NCBI GenBank assembly: GCA_017985985.1
Contig: JAGNWK010000002.1
Span: 19,885 to 83,884, forward strand
DNA length: 64,000 nucleotides
Direction of reading: 5' to 3'
Origin: Oligoflexales bacterium
Lineage (GTDB): Bacteria > Bdellovibrionota_B > Oligoflexia > Oligoflexales > Bog-1112
The translations under genes and the position numbers were made by a program. Shown piece by piece: positions 8,842 through 18,417 of this stretch. Below the pieces are notes generated by a model. It saw only the letters and a list, made by a program, of their open reading frames with translations, did no database searches and was not told the origin of the DNA. The first letter of the stretch is position 1, and each line of letters starts with the position of its first letter.

Positions 8842-10098
8842 TTAATGATGTACCCGTTCGTCTAAGGATCGATGAAGCAAAGGATCTGCTAGACTAAGCA
8901 TGGGAGTTTTCTCAGCATAAGTAAAGACAGAAAGCAGAAAAGCCGCCAAAAATCCTAGCGATATAGCCAGTTCTAACCAGGGACCATGCCATTCTCCTGC
9001 ATTCACCAGCTCTGGCATCACAACAAGCATACTGTTAAGCCACTGAGCCGCTAAGACGACAACACAGACGGGGATAGCTATATGAGAGGTCCACTTGTTC
9101 GCTTTTGGAATCAACAAGATAAAGGGAAAAAGAAAACTAATAAAAGGAGCAGCGATCACATATTTAAGCCAAGGAGCACCCATCCGTGTGATGAGATAAG
9201 AGGTCTCCTCTGGCATATTGGTATACCAGTACGTCAGCACATGAGCATAAGTTAAGTAAGCAAAAAATACAGTGAAACCAAAAAGCAACTTGCCTATATC
9301 ATGAAAATTATTCCTTGCAAAATAGCCTCCCACTGCTGAGCTCTGCAAAGCAAACATAGCAAGCAGTGTGCTGGCTAACAGGACTTGCATCATAATCGCA
9401 AAATTCCACCCCCCCCATAAAGTTGATAGCCAAGTGGGAGCTAACGACATCGTAAGGTCAAAAGAGAGAAGTGAGAAACATAAGGCATACACAACTAGGA
9501 TCGGGGCCGAACACATCCGCAGTCTCTGCGTCGCCTCTAAAGCAGACTGCTCCGCTTCTTCCTCCCGACCTTGCAGAACCAAGAAGTCTGCACGAGTAGA
9601 GATTTGTCTCTGCCATAGAACAAGAGCCACAAGCACAGCCATTGCACCGAGATCACGAATCATCATAAAACCAGGGGTCAACCAACACGACTTTCCAGGA
9701 AAGGCTGAGAGAGAGCCCGGAGAAGCAATCCAGCTGTAGACCTTATGAGCATCGCCAAGCTTAAATTTTATACACAGAAAAAACAGGACCAAAGCCAATG
9801 CTGCCCACGGCACGAAGGCACCGAAAGATTCGTGGATTCGTTTTATAGGCCTACCCCAGAGGGCTCCGATCATGTCCTGCATATGTCCGAAAGCGACACC
9901 ACCCAAGGCCAGTGAGAAGAAGAGCATCAGATTGAAGAGAAAAGCCCCCCAGACCCTCGTTCCAGACCCCATAGTGATCGCCAATACAAACACAACGACC
10001 GAGAAGACCAAGCAAAAAACTAAGGCACCACGAGTTGAGGATGAAATCTTGATAAAAAAATCATTTTTTCGTCGGTATAGCTCTTGTTCTGTCTTCAT
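8842..10098 (-). CDS. actF: Alternative complex III membrane subunit ActF
   Basis: Integral membrane subunit of the quinol:cytochrome c/oxidase oxidoreductase ACIII, of the quinol-binding NrfD-like type. It has 418 residues with about ten hydrophobic segments, beginning with STRGALVFCLVFSVVVFVL. It contains the family-like stretches WGRPIKRIHESFGAF and APTWLSTLWGGWNFA. The order act A-B-C-D-E-F supports the assignment. I use the ATG at 10098, five bases past the actE stop; the longer frame would start at a GTG inside actE. It is followed by an unrelated membrane protein instead of cytochrome oxidase genes. Confidence 0.9.
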   Translation of the reverse strand: MKTEQELYRRKNDFFIKISSSTRGALVFCLVFSVVVFVLAITMGSGTRVWGAFLFNLMLFFSLALGGVAFGHMQDMIGALWGRPIKRIHESFGAFVPWAALALVLFFLCIKFKLGDAHKVYSWIASPGSLSAFPGKSCWLTPGFMMIRDLGAMAVLVALVLWQRQISTRADFLVLQGREEEAEQSALEATQRLRMCSAPILVVYALCFSLLSFDLTMSLAPTWLSTLWGGWNFAIMMQVLLASTLLAMFALQSSAVGGYFARNNFHDIGKLLFGFTVFFAYLTYAHVLTYWYTNMPEETSYLITRMGAPWLKYVIAAPFISFLFPFILLIPKANKWTSHIAIPVCVVVLAAQWLNSMLVVMPELVNAGEWHGPWLELAISLGFLAAFLLSVFTYAEKTPMLSLADPLLHRSLDERVHH

Positions 10099-10102
10099 CT
10101 TT

Positions 10103-10645
10103 TTACTCGCTATTCTTTTTTTGTAACTTCTCACGAAGATAAGCTATGAGTTTCCAACGTTCATGAAGAGATATAGCATGCCCGTAACTAGGCATGATCA
10201 CTGATCCAAACGTAATGCGATGGAAGAAAAAACCATCGCCTCTCTTCTGATAGACTTCCCCCGTCAGATCAGGAGCTGGTGGGAATTTATCCGCCAAATG
10301 ACCTGCCCCTTTTGCATCGCTCCCATGACAGACGGCACAGAACGTCTGAAAAAGATGACGTCCCTCTTCTAAGACAGTTTCATCGGGGACATGACCACTA
10401 TAAGGACTATGCATGACAAGCTCAGACTCTTCGGGCGTCTTTGGATAAAGAATAGCATTCCTTGCAATAGACCCCTCAGGAGGATTGATGTAAGTCCTCT
10501 GAGCCTTAGCCATAGGGCCATCCACCATATCAGGCATGTATTGCCAATTTGTTTCACTTGGATCACACGAGCAGAGCAAAACAAAAAAAGAACAAAAAAA
10601 GACAATACGAAAGGCTTGCTTTTGGTCTGCGTATATTTTTCTCAT
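10103..10645 (-). CDS. actE: Alternative complex III monoheme cytochrome c lipoprotein ActE
   Basis: A 180-residue exported c-type cytochrome that relays electrons out of ACIII. The signal segment ends in LLCSC, giving a likely lipidated C27. A single heme-attachment site CAVCH is at residues 103-107 (FCAVCHGSDAKGAG), and the probable axial Met is M151 in SVIMPSYGH. The sequence MPDMVDGPMAKAQ and NPPEGSIAR after the lipobox are typical of ActE. The start overlaps the actD stop by four bases (ATGA), implying translational coupling. Confidence 0.93.
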   Translation of the reverse strand: MRKIYADQKQAFRIVFFCSFFVLLCSCDPSETNWQYMPDMVDGPMAKAQRTYINPPEGSIARNAILYPKTPEESELVMHSPYSGHVPDETVLEEGRHLFQTFCAVCHGSDAKGAGHLADKFPPAPDLTGEVYQKRGDGFFFHRITFGSVIMPSYGHAISLHERWKLIAYLREKLQKKNSE

Positions 10646-11184
10646 GGGCAGTATACTTCCTCTGCTCCTAAATTTTTTAGGATCTTCGCCTGTGAGCTGT
10701 CTACCCCAACCCCAGGAACAAATATAGCAAAGCGATCCTGAGTGAGACGAGGGTCCAAAACTCTCGCGTTGGGGTCAGGAAGCCTCCCCATCACGAGCAT
10801 TCCTAAAATCGTAGCTATAGCTCCAAATAAGATCATCAACTCAAAACCAAAAACAAAATAGGCTGGTAAAGAATAGATCCCAGGGCTTTTGCCCCCGACA
10901 ACTAGAGGCCAGTCATAGTCGAGACCAAGGGGTAGGGCAAAACCAGAGAATAAGCCTGTCAGAGCTCCAACCAACGTGAACCAACGCACCTGACTCGGAC
11001 CATATATCTTCTCAGCGTGATCCATAAGTTCATGATAAGAGGTGTGAGAAATAATCTCGTGCCCTTGAAACTCTTTTTTCTGCTCGATAGCTTCCGCTGC
11101 CGCTTTCACATCATCTAAGTACTTAAAAATCGCTAATAAGCCCGGCTTTTTTAAATTATGCTTTGCGTGCTCAAACTGGCTCAT
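10642..11184 (-). CDS. actD: Alternative complex III membrane subunit ActD (DUF3341)
   Basis: A 180-residue ACIII subunit with two membrane helices: FTLVGALTGLFSGFALPLG and FVFGFELMILFGAIATILG. The cytoplasmic N-terminus reads LLAIFKYLDDVKAAAEA and the C-terminus has FAIFVPGVG...ILKNLGAEEV, the usual DUF3341 pattern in which the N-terminal region resembles a ferredoxin-like fold. I choose the ATG at 11184, which has GGAGAG six bases upstream; an in-frame ATG five codons earlier lacks this. The gene overlaps actC by 14 bases. Confidence 0.9.
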   Translation of the reverse strand: MSQFEHAKHNLKKPGLLAIFKYLDDVKAAAEAIEQKKEFQGHEIISHTSYHELMDHAEKIYGPSQVRWFTLVGALTGLFSGFALPLGLDYDWPLVVGGKSPGIYSLPAYFVFGFELMILFGAIATILGMLVMGRLPDPNARVLDPRLTQDRFAIFVPGVGVDSSQAKILKNLGAEEVYCP

Positions 11185-12547
11185 GCGTCTCTCCACCATG
11201 CTTTTTATGAGGATTCATAGGTTTGGGCATAATCAGTTTGAGTTCAGACATAGAAACAAAAGGGAAGAACCGGCAGAAAATTAGGAGCCATGTAAAAAAC
11301 CAGCCGAAGCTCCCAACAGTCAGACCAATCTCAATCAATCTTGGTTCGTAGTGTCCCCAAGAACCTGGCAAGAAATCCTCTGCTAAACTAGAAACAATAA
11401 TATTATAACGTTCAAACCACATCCCGAGATTGACCAAGACACAGATCACAAAAGATGTAGGGATATGAGCACGAACTCTTTTTGACCAAAATGCCAGTGG
11501 AAAAATGCAGTTACAAAAAGTCATCGTCCAAAAGTAGAAGCAATAAGGACCCGTCGCTCGTTTAACAAAAATAGCCCACTCATAAACGTTGCCGCTATAC
11601 CAAGCTACAAAGAACTCAATACCATAAGCATACGCCACGATGGTAGAAGTAAGGAGGGTTAGCTTTAAAAGAGCATCCAGATGTTCATCGAGTATAAAAC
11701 CCTCCATCCTAAACATCCGTCGAAAGGGAACGACAAGAGTATAAACCATCGAACAGCCCGATAAGATCGCTCCCGCAACAAAGTATGGAGGGAAAATCGT
11801 CGTATGCCACCCAGGCTGCATGGCCATAGCAAAGTCCCAGGAGACGATGGAATGAACCGAGAGCACCAGAGGTGTCGCTAAAGCTGCCAGAAAACCATAC
11901 CCGCACTCATAGTGGTGCCACTGTCTCAACGTTCCGGTCCAACCAAAAGAGAGTAAGCCGTAAACAAGGCGCTTAAAGCCTCTGACTCGATCCCTCATAG
12001 AAGCCAGGTCAGGCACAAGACCCATATACCAAAAAAGAAGAGAAACTGTTAAATAGGTCGAAATTGCAAAAACGTCCCACAACAGGGGTGAGCGAAAATT
12101 GACCCAGAGATTGTTTGTATTCGGAAGCGGGAATAACCAGTACGCGGCATACCAAACCCTTCCTGCGTGGATAAGAGGGAAAAGGCCAGCTGTGATGACA
12201 GCAAAAACGGTCATCGCCTCAGCTGATCTATTCACACTATTCCGCCATTTTGCACGGAAGAGAAATAAGATCGCTGAAATCAGAGTGCCTGCATGACCAA
12301 TCCCAACCCAAAACACAAAGTTAGTGATCAAGACCCCCCAGTAAACCGGACTGTTTAAACCAGTAGAACCAGTTCCATAATTAGCCAAGTACACCCAAGA
12401 GAAGATCCCTATGGAAAGGCAGACTAGAGCGAGAGCCAAGGTGACATAGAAAGCAGGATGAGGCTTTTCACAAGCCATCAAAATCCCATCATTGACATCC
12501 GAAATTGTTTTTTTCCACCTGACTTCACCTGAGGCAAGCTTGCTCAT
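11171..12547 (-). CDS. actC: Alternative complex III NrfD-like membrane subunit ActC
   Basis: A 458-residue polytopic membrane protein of the NrfD/PsrC family, one of two such subunits in ACIII, thought to bind quinol and form a proton path. About ten hydrophobic segments are visible. Family motifs include NFVFWVGIGHAGTLISAILFL, FPLIHAGRVWYAAYW and SVHSIVSWDFAMAMQPGWH. The ATG at 12547 (MSKLASGEVRW) lies one base past the actB stop codon, with GGTGGA seven bases upstream. The longer in-frame starts inside actB are less likely. The histidine-rich tail ends in HKKHGGETHEPV. Confidence 0.93.
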   Translation of the reverse strand: MSKLASGEVRWKKTISDVNDGILMACEKPHPAFYVTLALALVCLSIGIFSWVYLANYGTGSTGLNSPVYWGVLITNFVFWVGIGHAGTLISAILFLFRAKWRNSVNRSAEAMTVFAVITAGLFPLIHAGRVWYAAYWLFPLPNTNNLWVNFRSPLLWDVFAISTYLTVSLLFWYMGLVPDLASMRDRVRGFKRLVYGLLSFGWTGTLRQWHHYECGYGFLAALATPLVLSVHSIVSWDFAMAMQPGWHTTIFPPYFVAGAILSGCSMVYTLVVPFRRMFRMEGFILDEHLDALLKLTLLTSTIVAYAYGIEFFVAWYSGNVYEWAIFVKRATGPYCFYFWTMTFCNCIFPLAFWSKRVRAHIPTSFVICVLVNLGMWFERYNIIVSSLAEDFLPGSWGHYEPRLIEIGLTVGSFGWFFTWLLIFCRFFPFVSMSELKLIMPKPMNPHKKHGGETHEPV

Positions 12548-12548
12548 A

Positions 12549-15500
12549 TTAGTGTCCACCATGCTGCTGTGCGCCATGTTCCCCACCACGCTCCTCTGCG
12601 GCACGCTCCTTCAGCGAGACCTCCGCAAGATAGCTAACATTAGGCAGAGTTTTCAGACCGTAGTGTCCATGCTCAGGCTCACCTCCTAGAAGGAGGTAAG
12701 CTCGAGGATCCTTCCTTTCAACAGAGACCTGACTGTTGTTATCGTTTAAGTTTCCAAAAACGATGGCATTCATCGGACAGGTCTGTTGACATGCTGTTTG
12801 AATTTCCCCATCAAACACCTCTCGAACGTCTGCTTTGGCTTTATGTTTTGCATCGCGCAGACGCTGCACACAGAATGTGCACTTCTCCATGACTCCCTTG
12901 GTCCTGACTGTGACATCAGGATTCGTCGGTCGAATATTGCGATTGTAAGACTCCTGTCCCATTTCCTCCCAACGATACGTCCACCAATTGAAACGACGAA
13001 CTTTGTACGTACAGGCGTTGGCGCAATAACGGGTCCCTACGCAACGATTATAAGTCATCGCATTGAGACCTTCAGGATCATGAGTGGTTGCCAGGACTGG
13101 GCAAACGGGCTCGCAAGGGGCATGGTTACAGTGTTGACACATCACTGGTTGGAAGGAAACATGCGGGTTATTGATGTCTCCAAGAAAATATCGATCTAAG
13201 CGCAGCCAGTGCATTTCCCGACCGAGTAGAATCTGCTCACGACCAACCTGAGGAACATTGTTCTCAACAGCACAGGCAGCCATACAGGCCCCACAACCAT
13301 TGCATTTATCAAGGTCAATCGACATGCCCCAACGATACGTCACCGTTTCCAGTTTTGGGAATATGTCAGGAACATCATCCAGCGTCACTTTCCGCTTGAG
13401 CTGTCTCGCTTCCGTCAGAGAAAGACTTTTAATAATGTCTTTCCTGTTAGCGAGATCACTATGTTTCTGCATGGCTGCCAGGCGATACCAGCGATTTGTA
13501 GGCTTTAATGTAACAGCAAACCCACTGGTCACAGGCTCTCTCGTCAAAGGATCTGAGGCAAAATCGACAAGAGCAAGCGGATTGACACCGTTTTTATAAC
13601 TGATGGTACTTCGCTCATCTTCGTGACCATTCCCGCGAGGAATAACCGCTGCTTGTGGGTGCAAACCAGGAAGAGGGTATGCCGCAAGTTCTAATCGTCC
13701 ATTCGGCCCTGACACCTCAATCACCTGATTGCGCTTGATACCCATTGTTTGCATAGTATTGGGATTGAGAGCAAGCCAGGTATCCCAAGCAATGGTCGTT
13801 AGACTATCTCCAATCTCCTGAAGAACGGGGAGATGAGCTCCTCGACCGTCTCCCAACCTATGATCGAGGGGAGCGACAAGAACAAAGGTATGCTCGTTTT
13901 GCTTTTTTTCAGGCAAACTCTTGAACACAGATTTTGTGAACTGTTCCTTAATACTTCGAAGAGGAAGAGAGGGACGACTTTCAACTCTACCGACAAAACC
14001 TCGTCGGACAACGGCCTTGAAGAAGGTCTCATAAGCTATTTTTGTCCCCAACAGGATATGCATAGCTTGCCACTGCTTCAGCAAATAGACATGGTAATCT
14101 TTGTAAGGCAAATTCTTACCAGAATTTGCCAAAATCCAAAGTAAAGACTCTTCGGCCTGCCTACTATCTGTCAAGGGACGGACAGTTGGTTGTCGAATAG
14201 ACCAGAAACCAGCGACAGGCTGCTCATCCCCCCAGGACTCCAACGTATGGTGCCCCGGCAATACATAATGAGCGAGTTTGTCTACATCGCAAGGAAAAGA
14301 TTGCATAGACACGACAATAGGAACTGATTTCAGCTTTTCTTTCAGCCCCCATGATGCGGGCACAGCAAAAAGAGGATTGCTGTCAATAACGAAAAGAACA
14401 TCGAGTGAAGGGAGATCTGAAAGAAATCGATCAAGATCCCCTGCTCGAATGGGAGAAGGCGACCACCCCTTACTAAAGAAGATGGTCTCTTCATATGCTC
14501 CGATTAATATATTCATCAGAACAGCACAGAGCTGTAGCAAAGTCGCATTTTTATCAAAATTAGAACCACTCCCAGCCACTATCAAAGATGGAAGTTGGAG
14601 CATCTCATGAACAATTTTCTCTAAGGCCTCCTGACTCAAGTCAAGAGTCCGGAGACTCTCTTTTAAATCCGGCTGCTGAGATTGAAGAATTTCCTTAATG
14701 TAAGCTCTATCTGCACTAGAGCCTTTGGAGGCAGGATTATCAAACAAAACTTGGAGAAAAGACAAGGCAACCAGGATTTCTGTACCAGCTGGGATCACAA
14801 AACGTTCGTCAGCCGTTGAACCTGTCAGGGTTAAGTGGGACTCGAACTGGACAAACTTCCCCCGCTGTCCCTTCCGATAGGAGTGCGATTTAGAGAAGCC
14901 CTTCGAATGAAAAACAGGAGCTACACCAGTACCCTGAAAATCAGACCCGATTCCAACAATATAATGAGCTTTTGCAAACTCAATACGCGGTAAATCAGGC
15001 TTCCCAAATGCCAGTTCATGGGCCTTCGACATACTTGCATAAAGGGAGTTCGACTCCCATGTGTAGAGGTGTTCTTTGCTCGACCCTGCTCGTTCGAGAA
15101 CCTCTTCAAAGAACCTATGCCTATTACCAGTCGAACCACCAGTAAAAATACCAACCTTCTTGTTTTGAGAGAGCAGAGCACCCAGCTCTTTATAAACATC
15201 ATCCCAAGTCGCCGACTGCAGTGCTTGCCCCTTGCGAACTTGAGGACCCTTCAAGCGTTCTGGATGATAAAGACCCTGTATGTCGGCTTGACCAAGTGCA
15301 CAGAGCCCCCCTTGACTGATGGGATGTTCTGAATTCCCTTCTATTTTAGTCGGACGTCCCTCTCTGGTCTTGATCGTGGTTCCACAAGCAGCAGGACAGC
15401 AGCCACAGGTAGACGCATAGTGAACTGCGACCCCTGGAACTTGATCGATAGGCTGTTGAGAGTAGGCTATCGCCTTTTCGACAGGCCTCTTTACACAAGC

Positions 15501-15761
15501 AGAGGCCGTAGCAGCAGCCGTCCCCATCGCGAACAAACGCATGAAGTCCCTACGATCAAGTGGATACTCCGCGTTTGTTCCATCAGCCTTATCACCAGCG
15601 ACAGACTCCGGAACTTCACCCAACTCTGGAATTCTTTCCTCAGCACTTGCATAATAAGGACCAGCGACCATATCCTTATTAGGGAGCTCAAAATCACCCT
15701 TAGGCGCGAAGACCTCGATTTTTTTTTCTAATTTCTCCAGGTCAAGATTTCGTTCGATCAT
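12549..15761 (-). CDS. actB: Alternative complex III iron-sulfur/molybdopterin-like subunit ActB
   Basis: A 1070-residue fusion. An unusually distal twin-arginine motif (DRRDFMRLF, R70-R71) follows about 70 residues, ending near ASAC (C89). The next ~650 residues resemble a molybdopterin oxidoreductase (STCGCCPAACGTTIKTREG, HPISQGGLCALGQ) that in ActB generally lacks cofactor. The C-terminal ~250 residues hold four FeS cysteine clusters: CNGCGACMAAC, CQHCNHAPCEPVCP, CVGTRYCANAC and CTFC...CQQTCP. This gives one 3Fe-4S plus three 4Fe-4S in studied ActB. The start is the ATG at 15761 with GAGGAA upstream; the GTG at 15782 is alternative. The C-terminus is His rich. Confidence 0.93.
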   Translation of the reverse strand: MIERNLDLEKLEKKIEVFAPKGDFELPNKDMVAGPYYASAEERIPELGEVPESVAGDKADGTNAEYPLDRRDFMRLFAMGTAAATASACVKRPVEKAIAYSQQPIDQVPGVAVHYASTCGCCPAACGTTIKTREGRPTKIEGNSEHPISQGGLCALGQADIQGLYHPERLKGPQVRKGQALQSATWDDVYKELGALLSQNKKVGIFTGGSTGNRHRFFEEVLERAGSSKEHLYTWESNSLYASMSKAHELAFGKPDLPRIEFAKAHYIVGIGSDFQGTGVAPVFHSKGFSKSHSYRKGQRGKFVQFESHLTLTGSTADERFVIPAGTEILVALSFLQVLFDNPASKGSSADRAYIKEILQSQQPDLKESLRTLDLSQEALEKIVHEMLQLPSLIVAGSGSNFDKNATLLQLCAVLMNILIGAYEETIFFSKGWSPSPIRAGDLDRFLSDLPSLDVLFVIDSNPLFAVPASWGLKEKLKSVPIVVSMQSFPCDVDKLAHYVLPGHHTLESWGDEQPVAGFWSIRQPTVRPLTDSRQAEESLLWILANSGKNLPYKDYHVYLLKQWQAMHILLGTKIAYETFFKAVVRRGFVGRVESRPSLPLRSIKEQFTKSVFKSLPEKKQNEHTFVLVAPLDHRLGDGRGAHLPVLQEIGDSLTTIAWDTWLALNPNTMQTMGIKRNQVIEVSGPNGRLELAAYPLPGLHPQAAVIPRGNGHEDERSTISYKNGVNPLALVDFASDPLTREPVTSGFAVTLKPTNRWYRLAAMQKHSDLANRKDIIKSLSLTEARQLKRKVTLDDVPDIFPKLETVTYRWGMSIDLDKCNGCGACMAACAVENNVPQVGREQILLGREMHWLRLDRYFLGDINNPHVSFQPVMCQHCNHAPCEPVCPVLATTHDPEGLNAMTYNRCVGTRYCANACTYKVRRFNWWTYRWEEMGQESYNRNIRPTNPDVTVRTKGVMEKCTFCVQRLRDAKHKAKADVREVFDGEIQTACQQTCPMNAIVFGNLNDNNSQVSVERKDPRAYLLLGGEPEHGHYGLKTLPNVSYLAEVSLKERAAEERGGEHGAQQHGGH

Positions 15762-15812
15762 GTTCAAGCTTCCTCTCAACACAGCTTTGCTTCGCGGCCC
15801 TGGCCCTGTAAT

Positions 15813-16439
15813 TTAAAAATGGCACGTATTGCACGATGTCGGCGCATAGCGTACAGCTGGCAGGCCATCATGCGCAGGAATTTTTACTTTGTTATGGCAG
15901 TCTAGACACCAACCCATCTGTAAAGGCGCCCACTGCTCAACAGTACCCATCCCCTGCACTTCGCCGTGACAAGAGCTGCAGCTCAATAAAGGCTTGCCTT
16001 GCACATCTTTTGCCAACACGTGCGGCTGATGACTAAATCTAACGAAATCAGGCAGGTCGTTCACCTTTACCCAATCGATAGACTTCCCTTCTTCAAACAA
16101 CTTCGTTATTTTCTTAATTGGTTCCGCATCTGTATTCACAATTTTATGGCAGCCCATACAGGTATTCAAAGGAGGAATGCCTGCTACTGGAGATCGACGT
16201 GCAGAGGAGTGGCAGTATTCGCACGGAATACGTCTTTCACCAGCATGAATTCTATGGCTAAAAGTCGGTATAGGCTGTTTGGGATGATATCCCTTGCTAA
16301 ACAAAGACTGGCTAGAAGAATCGACGGTATCGCCTGGAGTCCACATCCACCAAGCATAGACAGGATCTACACTTACAAAAGTAATAAAGAAGAGGAACAG
16401 AACCGAAATAATTGATTCTAATGGTCGCAGTGAGAACAC
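15813..16439 (-). CDS. actA: Alternative complex III pentaheme cytochrome c ActA
   Basis: First gene of the act operon, a periplasmic pentaheme cytochrome. Five CxxCH sites are present: CEYCH (73-77), CMGCH (94-98), CSSCH (154-158), CLDCH (178-182) and CNTCH (203-207). I place the start at the GTG at 16439 because GGAGGAG lies seven bases upstream, and because the resulting N-terminus (MFSLRPLES then a hydrophobic run to VYA) is a clean signal peptide/anchor. ATGs at 16454 and 16469 would add residues that contain this Shine-Dalgarno. The protein has 208 residues. Confidence 0.93.
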   Translation of the reverse strand: MFSLRPLESIISVLFLFFITFVSVDPVYAWWMWTPGDTVDSSSQSLFSKGYHPKQPIPTFSHRIHAGERRIPCEYCHSSARRSPVAGIPPLNTCMGCHKIVNTDAEPIKKITKLFEEGKSIDWVKVNDLPDFVRFSHQPHVLAKDVQGKPLLSCSSCHGEVQGMGTVEQWAPLQMGWCLDCHNKVKIPAHDGLPAVRYAPTSCNTCHF

Positions 16440-16810
16440 CTGCGGCTCCTCCATGCATTCAAAAAACATCACAATGGCACAGGCTAAAGGCCTATACCAA
16501 CCCCCACTCTAAAACTCGCCCCACTCCCAGACTCGTCTAGTTCAAAGAACTAAAATTTGCCTAGACATTAAGCGGACTCTATTCGCCCGAGAGACTTTTC
16601 TATCACGAAGGTCCCGAAATCACAATATTTTACCGAGATCTTTCCACCCAAACGAAGCGCGACTGAAGTTTTTTTACTGGCGAGAACAACCTTAAAAGAT
16701 GAAGCGATCTGAAATCGGTTGGAACAGCATGGCGTATAGCTTCAAGAGTTTCATAAGAATTGCAAAACAGCGATAAGCGCCGTAAATTCTACCCCACCAA
16801 AGCCCACAAT
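16440..16810. other. Upstream region of the act operon
   Basis: About 370 bases between the actA start and the 3' end of the receiver-PAS-kinase gene, both on the minus strand. It should hold the act promoter and any terminator of the upstream unit. I see no long hairpin, no repeat family member and no ORF with coding character on either strand. The complement of the actA-proximal end carries the GGAGGAG ribosome site. Confidence 0.4.
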
Positions 16811-18415
16811 TTACACAGAGACCTCTACTCCCTCATCCGAGACCGAAGCGCTCGGGGTATACGCGCCGATGGTGATCCGCTTTCCATCATCCTCAATCAT
16901 TTTAGTGACCACCTTTTCCCTATCATAGGACTGAACATGAAATTGTTCCACGGATGGGAACTTTAACACAAATCGCACACCTATATTTGTCTTCATAATA
17001 AGTTCAATATATCCTCGATGCTGCTCCATAATATATCGAACCATCGACAGCCCTAACCCAGTTCCTTCCCCTACTTTTTTAGTAGTAAAAAAAGGATCGA
17101 ACATTTTATGAATAAATTCAGATGGAATTCCTCCTGCGTTATCTTCATAGTTCAGAAAGACATAGCCGTCTCGCTCTTCTGTAAAAATACGAATGCATTT
17201 CTCAGCATTATCCATCACCATTCCAGAAAAGGCATCGCAGCTGTTAGAAATAAAATTTTGCAAGACACTCTCAATCTGACTCATGTTCCCATGAATTTTT
17301 GACAAATTTTCAACCTTTTGAACTTCGATTTTCATATCGTGAGTTTGCCCACTCAAGAGCAATAAGGCTCCATCAACCGCTTCCCCAACATCAAGATCTA
17401 CCAATTCACTAACCTGATCTTGTCGAACAAAAGAGCGCAAATGATCGACATAGTTTCGCATTTGAATTGCCGCATTTTTTATTATTTTTAATTTGCTTTT
17501 TGCACCCTCAGAAACATCTCCCTTTTGAAGAAGAATATCAGAAAATCCAAGAATCGAAGTTAGTGGATTTTTCAATTCGTGAATTACGCTTGCACTCATA
17601 GTCCCCAAAGTCGCAAGCTTTGAAGAGTGAGCCAGCTGCAAGAACATTTCCTGACGCTCTATCTCATTTGTTTTTTTCTGAGTCACATCTCGACCCAAAG
17701 CAAGATAGAGAACTTCATCCCCCTCTCCTTTAAAAACACAGAAACGACAGTCCAAGAAAACTTTTTTTGAATCGGTAACGAGGCAGCCATCTAGATCCAA
17801 AGTTGATCCCAAGGCATCCACTTTAGAAACAAAATCTCCAATACTCATCGCCTCTGTAAGCATAAAAGGAATTTGATCTCCAACAAAAGAACCGACTATT
17901 TCTTCTCTAGAAAGAGTTAGGAGACTCTCTGCTTTCGCATTTATATCAAGGATCTTACCAGTTTTATCGAACACAAAAAAAACATCTCCTGAACTCTCCA
18001 GAATAAGTCGAAATCTTTTCTCATTATCACTCACCATTTTCTGAGACTGATGGCGAGACACACTGATTTCAATCGCTATAACAAGATCCTTCGTCTCGTA
18101 GGGCTTGGTGATATACCCATACGCATTTGTTCTTTTAGCTCGATCAAGGATTTTCCTGTCACTATAAGACGTTGTATAGATGACGGGAACATCAGAAAAT
18201 TCTTTAATTTTACCTGCGACTTCGATACCATCCATGGATCCAGCTAGAACTATGTCCATTAAAATAAGATCAGGATTTAACTCTTTGGTCATTTGCAGAG
18301 CGTCTTCACCTGTTGCTGCAATCATAGGAGCCTGATACCCTAAAGAGAGAAGCTTTTGCTGAAGGTCTAGCGCAATGATGAACTCGTCTTCAACAATTAA
18401 AATTGTTGGCTTCAT
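16811..18415 (-). CDS. Receiver-PAS-histidine kinase
   Basis: A 534-residue soluble two-component protein with an N-terminal receiver (acidic pocket VEDE, phosphoacceptor D54 in LMDIVLAG, K104-P105), a PAS domain around 130-245 (ILESSGDVFFVFDKTGKILD, ending LGRDVTQKK) and a HisKA domain with H279 in SVIHELKNPLTS. The HATPase has N box VLQNFISNSCDAF, DNAGGIP, FDPFFTTK and GTGLGLS. All catalytic motifs are intact. Its ATG is two bases after the stop of the giant kinase upstream, with GGGAGA eight bases before it, so the two are almost certainly co-translated. The receiver is a plausible target of the upstream kinase, forming a short phosphorelay. Confidence 0.9.
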   Translation of the reverse strand: MKPTILIVEDEFIIALDLQQKLLSLGYQAPMIAATGEDALQMTKELNPDLILMDIVLAGSMDGIEVAGKIKEFSDVPVIYTTSYSDRKILDRAKRTNAYGYITKPYETKDLVIAIEISVSRHQSQKMVSDNEKRFRLILESSGDVFFVFDKTGKILDINAKAESLLTLSREEIVGSFVGDQIPFMLTEAMSIGDFVSKVDALGSTLDLDGCLVTDSKKVFLDCRFCVFKGEGDEVLYLALGRDVTQKKTNEIERQEMFLQLAHSSKLATLGTMSASVIHELKNPLTSILGFSDILLQKGDVSEGAKSKLKIIKNAAIQMRNYVDHLRSFVRQDQVSELVDLDVGEAVDGALLLLSGQTHDMKIEVQKVENLSKIHGNMSQIESVLQNFISNSCDAFSGMVMDNAEKCIRIFTEERDGYVFLNYEDNAGGIPSEFIHKMFDPFFTTKKVGEGTGLGLSMVRYIMEQHRGYIELIMKTNIGVRFVLKFPSVEQFHVQSYDREKVVTKMIEDDGKRITIGAYTPSASVSDEGVEVSV

Positions 18416-18417
18416 AA

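Noticed and set aside
9368..10126. Plus-strand ORFs opposite actF
   Set aside because: Shadows of a well-supported membrane subunit gene; basic, low-quality sequence.
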